NCBI GenBank assembly: GCA_021847105.1
Contig: JAJZUT010000007.1
Coordinates: 1 to 64,000 of the forward strand
From: Pseudomonadota bacterium
GTDB taxonomy: Bacteria; Pseudomonadota; Gammaproteobacteria; Steroidobacterales; Steroidobacteraceae
Reading direction: 5' to 3'
Length of the DNA: 64,000 bases
The first letter of the stretch is position 1; the number at the start of each line of letters is the position of its first letter. The notes under the pieces were generated by a model that saw nothing but the letters and a program-made list of their open reading frames with translations, had not been told where the DNA came from and did not search any database. The translations under genes were made by a program, and so were the position numbers. This document shows positions 46,098-54,701 of this stretch, piece by piece.

Positions 46098-47465
46098 TCA
46101 CGATCCGGCCGTCGCATTCGGCATCCGCTCCAACAGATCGTAGAGGGTCGGGCGACTGACGCCGAGGAGTTCCGCAGCCTTCGAAACGTTACCGCCACTG
46201 ATCGCAAGCGCCCGGTGGATCGCCGCGCTCTCGGCCCGCTGGCGCACCTCGCGCAACGGCAGGATCACCGCATCAGCGCCCGGCTCCTCGAGAGTCAGGT
46301 CCTCGGCAGTGACGAGTTTGCCTTCAGCCATAATGGCAGCGGAATTCACGCGGTTCTCAAGCTCACGGACGTTGCCCGGCCAGCGGTAGTGCTCGATGGC
46401 AGCGATTGCATCGGGAGCGAGCTTCATTTGCGCCTTACCGTGACGCTTGCACGCTTCCTGCAGCAAGTAATTGGCGATGAGCACCGAATCGGCACCGCGC
46501 TCACGCAGCGGAGGAATGGTGACCGTCACTTCGCTGATGCGATAAAAGAGGTCTTCACGGAAAGTCCTAGCGAGAATCGCCGCCTTCAGATCCTGATGAG
46601 TGGCTGCGATGATGCGCACATCCACCGGAATGAGTTCCCGTCCACCGACCCGCTCGATCACCCGCTCCTGCACGAAGCGCAGCAGCTTCGACTGCAGCGC
46701 GAGCGGCATATCGCCGATCTCATCGAGAAACAGCGTGCCGCCGTCAGCGGTCTCTATTTTCCCACGCGTCTGCTTCACTGCGCCGGTAAATGCGCCGCGC
46801 TCGTAGCCGAACAGCTCACTCTCAAGCAGGTTCTCAGGGATCGCTGCACAATTGATGGCCACCATGGGGCGGTTGGCGCGCGAGCTAAGGCTGTGCAGCG
46901 CCTGCGCAAGCCGCTCCTTGCCGGTACCACTCTCCCCGAGCAGCAGGACGGTCGCCTGGGTTGGCGCCAGCTTCTGCACGAGCCGGCAAACCTTGAGCAT
47001 CGGCTCACTGGCCGCGATCACCCCATCGAGCGCGCTTGCGGGTCGGCTATCCGCAAGACGTCGGTTCTCTACCTCAAGCTCGTGGATCCGTCGCGCCCGG
47101 TCGATGATGAGACTGAGCACCGACAAATCGACCGGTTTTTGACAGAAATCATAAGCACCCAGTCGGATCGCACGCAGGGCGTGCTCGCGGCCCTCACGAC
47201 CCGTCACGACGATGATCTTGGTCTGTGGGGCAATGCGCAACAGGTCGGTGATGGTTGCGAAACCCTCTTCGACCCCGTCCGGATCTGGGGGCAATCCGAG
47301 ATCCTGCAGCACTATGGGCGGCTCGAACCGCCGCGCAACCGCAAGCGCTTCATCGCGGCTGGCGGCGCATTCGACCTCGAAGTCATCCAGCGCCCATTTC
47401 AGCTGGCGCTGCAATCCCGGATCGTCTTCAACGACGAGTAGTTTAGTCTTCTGTTGGGAATTCAT
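46098..47465 (-). CDS. prsR: Sigma-54-dependent response regulator PrsR
   Basis: A 455-aa NtrC-type regulator. The receiver domain (1-130) has the acidic pair VEDD, phospho-acceptor Asp55 in LQDLGL and Lys in FCQKPVD. The AAA+ domain has Walker A GESGTGKE, the sigma-54 contact motif GAFTGA and Walker B GGTLFLDEIGDM. A Fis-type helix-turn-helix ends the protein (NVSKAAELLGVSRPTLYDLL). It overlaps prsK by 23 bp. PrsR and RpoN are known to activate PEP-CTERM genes in floc-forming bacteria, and the three PEP-CTERM genes here each have a -24/-12 promoter. Confidence 0.94.
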   Translation of the reverse strand: MNSQQKTKLLVVEDDPGLQRQLKWALDDFEVECAASRDEALAVARRFEPPIVLQDLGLPPDPDGVEEGFATITDLLRIAPQTKIIVVTGREGREHALRAIRLGAYDFCQKPVDLSVLSLIIDRARRIHELEVENRRLADSRPASALDGVIAASEPMLKVCRLVQKLAPTQATVLLLGESGTGKERLAQALHSLSSRANRPMVAINCAAIPENLLESELFGYERGAFTGAVKQTRGKIETADGGTLFLDEIGDMPLALQSKLLRFVQERVIERVGGRELIPVDVRIIAATHQDLKAAILARTFREDLFYRISEVTVTIPPLRERGADSVLIANYLLQEACKRHGKAQMKLAPDAIAAIEHYRWPGNVRELENRVNSAAIMAEGKLVTAEDLTLEEPGADAVILPLREVRQRAESAAIHRALAISGGNVSKAAELLGVSRPTLYDLLERMPNATAGS

Positions 47466-49587
47466 GGAGCCTTAGAGCCCGAACCTCTTGTGTCGACAAC
47501 GACGGCGCCAGCGGCAGCCGAATGACGAAGCGAGTTCCGCGCCCGACGGCGCTCTCCACCTCAATCATACCTCCGCACTTGCGCACGAACTCCCGTGCCT
47601 GATATGCGCCGATGCCAAACCCGCGCTCACCCTTGGTGGTCTCGAATGGCCTGAACAACCGCTCTCGAATGAACTCGGCGTCCATTCCACAGCCGGTGTC
47701 TCGCACTTCGATCACTCCGTGCAGGTCTGCCGTGTGGAGCGATACGGTAACCGATCCACTCTCCGCTGTCGCATCCTGTGCATTTCGAATGAGATGCTCA
47801 AGCACCTGTAACAGGCGGTCGCGATTGAGCACGACCTCGGCGCGCACGCGCGCCTCCAGGCTGGGTAGTGGCTCTTGCGATTCGCATCGCCGGATCGCCT
47901 CGGCACATAGCTCCGCGAGCTCTACTCTGTGAGTTTGCTCGGACAGTTCCCCGCTTCGCAGCTCATCCATCAGCCGAGTCATGCGCTTGACCGAATTGTC
48001 GATGGTGAGAATGGCATCATCAAAGAATGCCGGATTACCACGATGGCGCGCCGCGTTCTGTACGACAAGCGCCTGCTGCGCAATAAGGTGACGCAAATCG
48101 TGCATGAGCACCGCTGATAGTCGGTTCATGGCCTCAAATTGATGCGCTTCAGCGAGACGCTTGGCTGCCTGCTCGAAGGCAAGGAAACTCGCCACCTGCC
48201 GCCCCGCCGCGCGCAGCAGATCGAGTTCCTCCCAAGACAGCCGTACCGCGGCGAGCGGCTGACCGATGACGATGAAGCCGATGAGCGCACCGTCGCAAAT
48301 GAGCGGGACGACCACCCACATACGCGCGTTTGCGAGCATCCAGCCCGGCGGCTGCGGCAGCGATCGGACGCGTTGCGACAGATTCACGCCACTATGCTGC
48401 GAGCGCAGATCCCGCGCCTCATCAAGGTTGCAGATCCACTCATTGCGTCGCAGATAATCAAAAAATTCTCCGTCGCCGCTGATCGGCGGCGCGCCGGCCG
48501 GGGCCAGATCACCCCCAACAGGCGCATAGCTTCCCTCCCCGTCTCGCAACCACAGTCCACCGTTCGCGGCGCTCAGAAATCCGGCCATCACGCGCGCTAT
48601 GCGCTCATAAAGCGGAATATCACCGGCTTCAGAGAGCGCACGGGTAAGCTTCTGCCACTCGCTGCGGTAATCGTACCGATACGGGAAGAGGTACTTGGCT
48701 ATCGTCACGCGCGTCCATGCGCGAAACTGCTCGGAGAGCCCCGCCACCACCATCACGAGCGCCCCAGCCACCAGGAATAGCAGCTGCCCCGCCTCGCCCC
48801 ATGTGCCGCTTAATCGTCGGACAACGAAGCTGCCCGCGGCCATTACAACCAAGTAGAGCGCGGCGCCGAGGAGTGTCGCGGTAAAGAATCCGACCCGCGG
48901 CGAGAGCAACGATGCCGATTCCCATTCGGAAATTCGCATGAAGCCCACCGCAAGCAGTATCGCGACCAGAGCATTGACGAAACCGCGATCCGTCCAGAAG
49001 ATCGGCGCGAGGCTGCCATGCAACATGGCAACTGAGTAGAGGCACAGATCCCACGCGTAAAGCACGCCGATCGCAAGCCAAATGTACTTCACGCTCCAGC
49101 GTTCTCGTGCGCGAGTGTTGCGTGCGACCTGCTCGACGAGGACCAGACCAGCGATGGCCTGCAACAACGCTCCCCACAGCCAATACCGTTCGATCTGCAG
49201 GGCGAAGAACCGCGGCGCCCCCGGCAACAGTGCGCCTGCCACCCACAGCAGCACCCCCCCCACCAGTATCAACAACCCGCGCTGCGCCAGGTGCAGCCAG
49301 CGCAGGGACGCAGAGCGACTCAGCCAATGGATCAGCACCATCAGCCAGGCGAAATCCCGCAGGTATTCAACTGCAACGACAACCGCCGGCGGGAACGTGC
49401 CGTGTTCGCCTTGTATGGCGAGCACGATTGACCAGCCGACCTGCGCCGCCATGACCACGGCAACGCCCGAACCGACCAGACGCCGGCGCCAAAAGGTGAG
49501 ACTCGCACCGAGCAACAGTGCATACGCGCACGAGCTGAGGAGATATCCAATCACGCCGCGCTCGCGCTGCAGCCCGCCGGGCTGCAC
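47443..49587 (-). CDS. prsK: PEP-CTERM system sensor histidine kinase PrsK
   Basis: A 714-aa membrane kinase. About eight N-terminal membrane helices (residues 10-290) are followed by a GAF-like domain (about 330-480). The kinase core has a His box VLMHDLRHLIAQ, an N box LEHLIRNAQDA and G boxes DTGCGMDAEF and GERGFGIGAYQAREF. The multi-helix sensor is typical of the PrsK family (TIGR02916), and the signal is unknown. GTG 49587 is the first start; GTG 49554 is an alternative. It is co-transcribed with prsR and controls its phosphorylation. Confidence 0.93.
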   Translation of the reverse strand: MQPGGLQRERGVIGYLLSSCAYALLLGASLTFWRRRLVGSGVAVVMAAQVGWSIVLAIQGEHGTFPPAVVVAVEYLRDFAWLMVLIHWLSRSASLRWLHLAQRGLLILVGGVLLWVAGALLPGAPRFFALQIERYWLWGALLQAIAGLVLVEQVARNTRARERWSVKYIWLAIGVLYAWDLCLYSVAMLHGSLAPIFWTDRGFVNALVAILLAVGFMRISEWESASLLSPRVGFFTATLLGAALYLVVMAAGSFVVRRLSGTWGEAGQLLFLVAGALVMVVAGLSEQFRAWTRVTIAKYLFPYRYDYRSEWQKLTRALSEAGDIPLYERIARVMAGFLSAANGGLWLRDGEGSYAPVGGDLAPAGAPPISGDGEFFDYLRRNEWICNLDEARDLRSQHSGVNLSQRVRSLPQPPGWMLANARMWVVVPLICDGALIGFIVIGQPLAAVRLSWEELDLLRAAGRQVASFLAFEQAAKRLAEAHQFEAMNRLSAVLMHDLRHLIAQQALVVQNAARHRGNPAFFDDAILTIDNSVKRMTRLMDELRSGELSEQTHRVELAELCAEAIRRCESQEPLPSLEARVRAEVVLNRDRLLQVLEHLIRNAQDATAESGSVTVSLHTADLHGVIEVRDTGCGMDAEFIRERLFRPFETTKGERGFGIGAYQAREFVRKCGGMIEVESAVGRGTRFVIRLPLAPSLSTQEVRALRLHEFPTED

Positions 49588-49656
49588 CAGGTTAAGTCAC
49601 ACCGATCACAACCTTCGCGGGGTTCCCGGCGAAAAGCAGCCAGCCGGTCGCCTCGC

Positions 49657-52335
49657 TCACGGCGCAATCTGACGGATCTCGTTATTGCCATAGTCACCGA
49701 TGAGCACATCGCCGCTGGCATTCGTCACGATGCCACTGGGATTATTGAACAGAGCCGAGCTCGCAGCACCATCAGTGCTGCCGGCGAGCGTTGAGCCGGC
49801 GAACGTACTCACCGCCCCCCCGGGCGTGATGAGGCGAATCTGATCGTTGAGGCTGTCGGCCACGTACACGTTCCCGGCGGAGTCCACCGCGACGCTTTGG
49901 GGACCCCAAAATGATGCGGCCGCACCCGCCCCATTGACATCACCGGAGGCACCCGAACCGGCGAGCGTAGAGACGACGTCCGAGCTGCTGATCTCACGGA
50001 TCTCGTTGTTATTGTAGTCGGCCACGAAAATCGTGCCGGCCGAATCAATCGCGATACCCACCGGGAAATTGAACTCAGCCGAGGTGCCTGAACCGTCCAC
50101 ATTGCCCGCGACGGTTGATCCAGCCAGTGTCGTCACCAGTCCGCCCGGACTGATTTCGCGGATCTCATCGTTGAGACTGTCCGCCACATAGACATTGCCC
50201 AACGCATCGACCGCAATGCCTTCAGGGTGGTTGAATGATGCCGCCGGGCCGGTACCGTCAGCGTGCCCCGGAGTGGTTGAACCGGCTACGGTGGAGACCG
50301 TACAGGTACTGGCAGTCGAGCCTGTGCAGACGATCTTGCGGATCTCGTCATTGAATGTATCCGCGACATAAATGGCCCCGGCGGAATCCACCGCGACTCC
50401 TTGCGGATGGTAAAACAATGCAGCCGTCCCCACGCCATCGGTACTGCCTGAAACACCGGCCGTCCCCGCCAGGGTGCTCACCACTCCAGCGGGGGTCACC
50501 CTGCGGATCAGATCATTGTATTCATCCGCCACATACACATTCCCTGCCGCATCAACCGCTACGCCGTCCGGGTGGAAAAATGCCGCTGCAGCGCCGGCGC
50601 CATCCTGACTGCCCGCAGTTGTGGAACCCGCCAGCGTGCTCACGGTCGCCGTGACTGCCGTGCAACTGATGCTCTCTGCCGTCACGTTGGCATGGATCGG
50701 CCCAGAAAAATTCGACGCGCTGACGGCGCATGTCTGCCAAGACGGCTGCGCCGTGACGGTCAGCGCAATGTCGGTACCATACGGCAGCGGTTGCGCAAAT
50801 GTGAATGTGCTCGCCCCGGCCGGCACCGCCAATATTTCCCCGCCGACGGCATCGCGCAGATTCAGCCCAGCCGTGCTCAAGTTTGAAACGGTGCCCGAGA
50901 CGGTAAACGTCTCAACCGAACACGCAATACTCACCGAGACCACATTCGTACTGGCCACCGTGCCCGTGGCCTGAGTCGCCGCACAAATCTCCCCGGTCGG
51001 CTGCGTGGCCACGGTGACGGAGTAGCTCGCGCCACTGGCCAGCGCCGTTGCAAACGTGAAGCTGCCCGCCCCGGAGGGAACCGGCAGATCGCTGCCGCCA
51101 TTCAGTGCCAGTACCAGACCGGAGGCGTTCAGTCCTGTCACGGCACCGCCAATCGTGTACGTATTGCCGCTGCAGCTGAGGCGTACCGAGGTGATATTGG
51201 CCGATCCCACCGTGCCGGCACCCTGCGCCACTGAGCAGGTCTCACCGACAGGCTGACCCGTCACAGTGACGAGGTAATTGGATCCTGCGGGTAGCGCCGT
51301 TGCGAATTTGAAAGTGGTCGATCCTGAGGCAATCTGTACGGGATTGGCGCCGTTCAACGCAACAGTTAACCCCGGCGCGACCAGCCCGCTCACGCTGCCA
51401 CCAATGAAATAGGTATTAACCACACAGCTCACGACAACCGTATCGACGTTGGCCGAGCCGACCGTCCCAGAGCCTTGGGCCACGGTGCAGCTCTCGCCCG
51501 TGGGCTGAGCGGCCACCGTAACCACGTAATTCGACCCCGCGGTCAGCTGCACGGGGAACTTGAAGGTTGCGGACCCAGCAGGAACCTGAACGGGATTACC
51601 GCCGTTCAGGTCGAGCTGCAGCCCCGAGGCGCTCAAGCCGCTGACGACTCCCCCAATGGTATATGTCAAAACGGGTGGGGGAATGCTGCTTGCGCAGCTC
51701 ACGGTGACTGAATCGACATTCGCCGTGCCAACGGTACCGCTTCCCTGAGTCACTACGCAGCTCTCACCCACCGGCTGCGCAACCACCGAAACGACGTAAT
51801 TCGACCCCGCGGTCAGCTGCACGGCGAACTTGAAGGTTGCGGACCCAGCAGGAACCTGAACGGGATTACCGCCGTTCAGGTCCAGCTGCAGTCCCGAGGC
51901 GCTCAAGCCGCTGACGACTCCCCCAATGGTATATGTCAAAACGGGCGGGGGAGTGCTGCTTGTGCAGCTCACGGTGACCGAATCGACGTTCGCCGAGCCC
52001 ACGGTTCCGCTGCCCTGAGTCACGGCACAGGTCTCACCCGTGGGCTGGGTGGCCACGGTCACCGCGTAACTCGATCCTGCCGGCAGGGCCGCACTAAAAG
52101 TAAAGGCGTTCGCGCCCGAAGCGACCGGTAAATTCTCACTGCCATTCAGCTGCAGAACCAAACCGGATGCGGACAAGCCGTTGACGGCGCCGCCAACGGT
52201 ATACGTCGCCCCCCCTCCTCCGCTGGCGACAGCCGCGCCCGACGAGCCCCCACCGCCACACGCCGTGAGCAGCACACTCGCCAGCGCGCAGACCGCCCAG
52301 CTTCCCGCGAACGATCGAATTCTGCCGGCTGGCAC
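49657..52335 (-). CDS. Lipoprotein with six beta-sandwich repeats and a six-bladed NHL propeller
   Basis: An 892-aa lipoprotein starting at GTG 52335, six bases after an AGGAG ribosome-binding site; the lipobox is LLTAC (Cys26). Residues 44-560 hold six repeats of about 80-90 aa, each starting YTIGGxVSGL and ending VTVSC, with paired cysteines. Residues 565-892 hold six NHL repeats (HPxGVAVDSAGNVYVAD ... NDEIRxI), enough for one six-bladed propeller. It would be a large surface or periplasmic binding protein. Two of the N-terminal repeats are almost identical at the DNA level, indicating recent duplication. It sits just upstream of the prsK-prsR-prsT genes on the same strand. Confidence 0.85.
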   Translation of the reverse strand: MPAGRIRSFAGSWAVCALASVLLTACGGGGSSGAAVASGGGGATYTVGGAVNGLSASGLVLQLNGSENLPVASGANAFTFSAALPAGSSYAVTVATQPTGETCAVTQGSGTVGSANVDSVTVSCTSSTPPPVLTYTIGGVVSGLSASGLQLDLNGGNPVQVPAGSATFKFAVQLTAGSNYVVSVVAQPVGESCVVTQGSGTVGTANVDSVTVSCASSIPPPVLTYTIGGVVSGLSASGLQLDLNGGNPVQVPAGSATFKFPVQLTAGSNYVVTVAAQPTGESCTVAQGSGTVGSANVDTVVVSCVVNTYFIGGSVSGLVAPGLTVALNGANPVQIASGSTTFKFATALPAGSNYLVTVTGQPVGETCSVAQGAGTVGSANITSVRLSCSGNTYTIGGAVTGLNASGLVLALNGGSDLPVPSGAGSFTFATALASGASYSVTVATQPTGEICAATQATGTVASTNVVSVSIACSVETFTVSGTVSNLSTAGLNLRDAVGGEILAVPAGASTFTFAQPLPYGTDIALTVTAQPSWQTCAVSASNFSGPIHANVTAESISCTAVTATVSTLAGSTTAGSQDGAGAAAAFFHPDGVAVDAAGNVYVADEYNDLIRRVTPAGVVSTLAGTAGVSGSTDGVGTAALFYHPQGVAVDSAGAIYVADTFNDEIRKIVCTGSTASTCTVSTVAGSTTPGHADGTGPAASFNHPEGIAVDALGNVYVADSLNDEIREISPGGLVTTLAGSTVAGNVDGSGTSAEFNFPVGIAIDSAGTIFVADYNNNEIREISSSDVVSTLAGSGASGDVNGAGAAASFWGPQSVAVDSAGNVYVADSLNDQIRLITPGGAVSTFAGSTLAGSTDGAASSALFNNPSGIVTNASGDVLIGDYGNNEIRQIAP
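51531..51990. repeat. Near-identical 270-bp-period direct repeat inside the NHL lipoprotein gene
   Basis: Bases 51531-51720 and 51801-51990 differ at only about eight positions by eye. The spacing is exactly 270 bp (90 codons), one repeat unit, so the reading frame is kept. The other units of the gene are much more diverged, so this copy is recent, by recombination or slippage. Confidence 0.85.
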
Positions 52336-52518
52336 ATCCCGCTCCTGGAGGCAAAGTTTTCAATTGTATGCCTAGAGGGGACAGGTCGCTACCCCCCGTG
52401 TCACAGCTTAAGCTTGGAAAGCGAAGGCGAGACAAGCTGCCGGAACCATTGGCGCTACGCAACGGAAGAATCCAATGGCGCAGCTGTCGGTAATTTTAAC
52501 AAGATGAATTATTATGTC

Positions 52519-52552
52519 TAATTAAAAAAACCGTATCTATTTGTTTTAATTA
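52519..52552. repeat. AT-rich inverted repeat just upstream of a sigma-54 promoter
   Basis: TAATTAAAA and TTTTAATTA form perfect 9-bp arms 16 bases apart in an unusually AT-rich tract. It ends 14 bp before the -24 element. It may bend or melt DNA (an IHF-type role) or bind a regulator. Confidence 0.45.
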
Positions 52553-52565
52553 AGATTTATATTAG

Positions 52566-52581
52566 TGGCACAGGTTTTGCT
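52566..52581 (+). promoter_or_regulatory. Sigma-54 (-24/-12) promoter of the first PEP-CTERM gene
   Basis: TGGCAC-N5-TTGCT, with GG and GC exactly ten bases apart, a full match to the sigma-54 consensus. It lies 52 bp before the ATG at 52633, in non-coding DNA, in the right orientation. Confidence 0.88.
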
Positions 52582-52632
52582 TTGATCCTGCTCAGGTCAA
52601 TTCAGAATCAGTGCATCGGAGTCTTAAAGATC

Positions 52633-53310
52633 ATGAGAAGTCTCGCGAAGATAGGAACCCTCGCCGCCATGGGAATCTTGACCGTCGGCGCAGCGTTGGC
52701 CTCGCCGGTGTCGATCCAGCTGACGAGCGGTAGTGCAAGCTACTCCGGTTCGGCCGTGCCCGGATCGGACACGGCCGGCTTCGGAAGTTCAAATTTCAAC
52801 GGCTGGAACATCAGTTACGCGTTCGGCACCAGCGGCTCGCCGGTCGCCGACGGCAGCACCGCGACCGGCGGGCTCGATCTGGGCACCCTGAGCGCAACCT
52901 GCGTCGTCGGCACCGGGACATGCTCGGCACTCACCATTACCGTCAGCAGCGACGGATTCACCACGCCGGCGGCCAACTTCAGTGTGGGCCTCTCGAATAA
53001 CCAAGTCTATGGCAACGGCATGGTCTCGCAGCAGGCGTTCGTCAACCAGAATCTCATTGACACTTTGTCGGTCGATGGATCCCAGACCAAAACCTGGATC
53101 GGCGGTGGAGTCCCGAGCTCGTACCCGTACTCGCTCCAGCTGGTGGACGTGCTGACCCCGACGTGCGCTCCGGACGTGACCACGTGCAATGACAAGTTCA
53201 GCGTTGACGCGAGCATCTCTTCGGTACCGGAGCCCGGCAGCCTCGCCCTCTTTGGTGCTGGCCTGCTGGGCTTTGCTCTGCTGATGCGCCGTCGCGCACG
53301 GCAGGGATAA
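52633..53310 (+). CDS. PEP-CTERM sorting-signal protein 1
   Basis: A 225-aa exported protein. ATG 52633 (MRSLAKIGTLAAMG) gives a signal peptide cleaved after ALA. The body is Ser/Thr/Gly-rich with few charges. The C-terminus has VPEPGSLALFGAGLLGFALL followed by MRRRARQG: PEP motif, hydrophobic helix and basic tail, the exosortase recognition signal. The mature protein has four cysteines in two pairs (TCVVGTGTC, TCAPDVTTC). It is expected to be processed by XrtA and to stay in the envelope or EPS matrix. It is driven by the sigma-54 promoter upstream and closed by a strong terminator. Confidence 0.93.
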   Translation: MRSLAKIGTLAAMGILTVGAALASPVSIQLTSGSASYSGSAVPGSDTAGFGSSNFNGWNISYAFGTSGSPVADGSTATGGLDLGTLSATCVVGTGTCSALTITVSSDGFTTPAANFSVGLSNNQVYGNGMVSQQAFVNQNLIDTLSVDGSQTKTWIGGGVPSSYPYSLQLVDVLTPTCAPDVTTCNDKFSVDASISSVPEPGSLALFGAGLLGFALLMRRRARQG

Positions 53311-53346
53311 GCCACCGCACGCACCACACGCGACAGCGTGATCGGG

Positions 53347-53377
53347 AACGGCCCCTGCGGGGGCCGTTCTCGTTTTT
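53347..53377 (+). terminator. Intrinsic terminator after PEP-CTERM gene 1
   Basis: AACGGCCCC-TGCG-GGGGCCGTT makes a perfect 9-bp stem with a 4-base loop, followed by a T-rich tail. It starts 37 bp after the stop codon. It lies before the deacetylase start at 53428, so the two genes are probably separate transcripts. Confidence 0.9.
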
Positions 53378-53427
53378 GCGCAGTCCCTGCAGACGCAGGC
53401 CGCCGAAATCCTCTACAGTGCCGGATC

Positions 53428-54354
53428 ATGCCGACCCCGTCCGTCAGCCCATCGCGCCCGCTCAATGCTTTCACCGTCGACGTGGAGGATTACTTTCACG
53501 TCGCCGCCCTCGCCCCAGCGGTCTCGCGGGAGAGCTGGCCCGAGCGCGAATGTCGCGTCGAGCGCAACACCGAGCGGCTACTCGCACTGCTCGCCGAGCG
53601 CGGCGTTTCCGGCACATTCTTCGTACTCGGCTGGGTGGCCGACCGCTATCCGGCGCTGGTGCGGCGGATCGCCGAATCCGGCCACGAGGTCGCCTGCCAT
53701 GGCTACTCGCACCAGCTGATCTACGAGCAGTCGGCCGAAGTGTTCCGCGAGGAAACCGCGCGCGCCAAAGCATTGCTGGAGGATGCGATCAGCGCACCCG
53801 TGCACGGCTATCGTGCGGCGAGCTTCTCTGTCATCCGCTCGACGCTCTGGGCGCTCGACACCCTGATCGATCTCGGCTTCCGTTACGACTCCTCCATTTT
53901 TCCCATCCGTCACGACCGCTACGGCATCCCCGAGGCCTCGGCGGAGCCCGGCCCGGTCGGCACCCCCTCGGGACGCACGCTCGTGGAGTTCCCGATGGTG
54001 CCGGCGCAGGTGTTCGGCCTGAAGGTGCCCGTGTGTGGGGGAGGATATTTCCGGATCTTCCCCTACTGGCTGACCCGCGCGGGGTTGCGCCAGATCAATC
54101 GCCGCGGTCAGAGCTTCCCCTTCTACCTGCATCCCTGGGAGATCGATCCCGGTCAGCCGCGCATCCGCGTCGGTGCGCTGTCGCGCTTTCGGCACTACAC
54201 CAATCTGCGCCGCTGTGAGTCACGCCTGCACCGTGTGCTGCGGGAGTTCCCGTTCGCGCCCATGCGCGAGGTGCTGCGCACCCGCGGACTGCTCCAAGCG
54301 CCCGACGGCACGTCCGGGGCGCCGCCTCGTTCGGTGTCAGATTCGCTCATCTGA
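53428..54354 (+). CDS. XrtA-associated polysaccharide deacetylase (TIGR03006-like)
   Basis: 308 aa from ATG 53428; the in-frame GTG at 53338 would run through the terminator and is rejected. NAFTVDVEDYFHV near the start is NodB motif 1 with the metal Asp, GTFFVLGWVADRYP follows, and HEVACHGYSHQLIYE is motif 2. GYRAASFSV is motif 3, and FPFYLHPWEID lies near the end. This is the diagnostic pattern of the exosortase-associated deacetylase. It has no signal peptide. It would N-deacetylate hexosamine in the EPS or its precursor. Confidence 0.92.
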   Translation: MPTPSVSPSRPLNAFTVDVEDYFHVAALAPAVSRESWPERECRVERNTERLLALLAERGVSGTFFVLGWVADRYPALVRRIAESGHEVACHGYSHQLIYEQSAEVFREETARAKALLEDAISAPVHGYRAASFSVIRSTLWALDTLIDLGFRYDSSIFPIRHDRYGIPEASAEPGPVGTPSGRTLVEFPMVPAQVFGLKVPVCGGGYFRIFPYWLTRAGLRQINRRGQSFPFYLHPWEIDPGQPRIRVGALSRFRHYTNLRRCESRLHRVLREFPFAPMREVLRTRGLLQAPDGTSGAPPRSVSDSLI

Positions 54355-54646
54355 CACAGAGCCCTGCTCGCGTTATCGCTCTGACCCAAGGGTGTGAGCA
54401 GGGAACCGCGATACCGAGGGCGTTCGGAACGTTCGTCGTAGCCTCCCTCGGCTCCCTCAGCGCAAAGAATTAAGAGAGCGATTGCACGCACGGATGCCCA
54501 GAGACGCCGGACAGCACAGCCTCGCCTGGCCTGGCCTGGCCGTTCATTCCGTCGCTCACACTCTCAGCTGTCGAGCCGCTTTACACCCGTCATGAGACAT
54601 AACATGAAATCGATTTAAGTATCTGATAACCACGCCATTCACTTTG
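54355..54646. other. Intergenic region before PEP-CTERM gene 2
   Basis: No gene. It holds a distant inverted repeat (CCCTGCTC near 54363 with GAGCAGGG near 54396) and a short three-copy CCTGG-type tandem at about 54525-54541. CAGCTGTCG at 54565-54573 lies 82 bp upstream of the sigma-54 promoter; the same nonamer is at a similar distance before PEP-CTERM gene 1. Confidence 0.45.
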
Positions 54647-54662
54647 TGGCCCGAAATTTGCT
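54647..54662 (+). promoter_or_regulatory. Sigma-54 (-24/-12) promoter of the second PEP-CTERM gene
   Basis: TGGCCC-N5-TTGCT, GG and GC ten bases apart; one base from the TGGCAC consensus. Transcription would begin about 54673, which makes ATG 54681 an unlikely start and favours GTG 54702, preceded by GGAG. Confidence 0.8.
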
Positions 54663-54701
54663 CCTGCTTCCACTACGACAATGAGTCACGCTGGAGTCGC
54701 T

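Noticed and set aside
46215..47441. 408-codon open frame on the plus strand antisense to prsR
   Set aside because: The prsR frame on the other strand has complete receiver, AAA+ and Fis domains. The antisense frame is a mirror of GC-rich codon usage and shows no domain.
49657..52335. Regularly spaced repeats that could suggest a CRISPR array or satellite
   Set aside because: The repeats are long, in frame and encode a lipoprotein with sandwich and NHL domains. There is no repeat-spacer structure.
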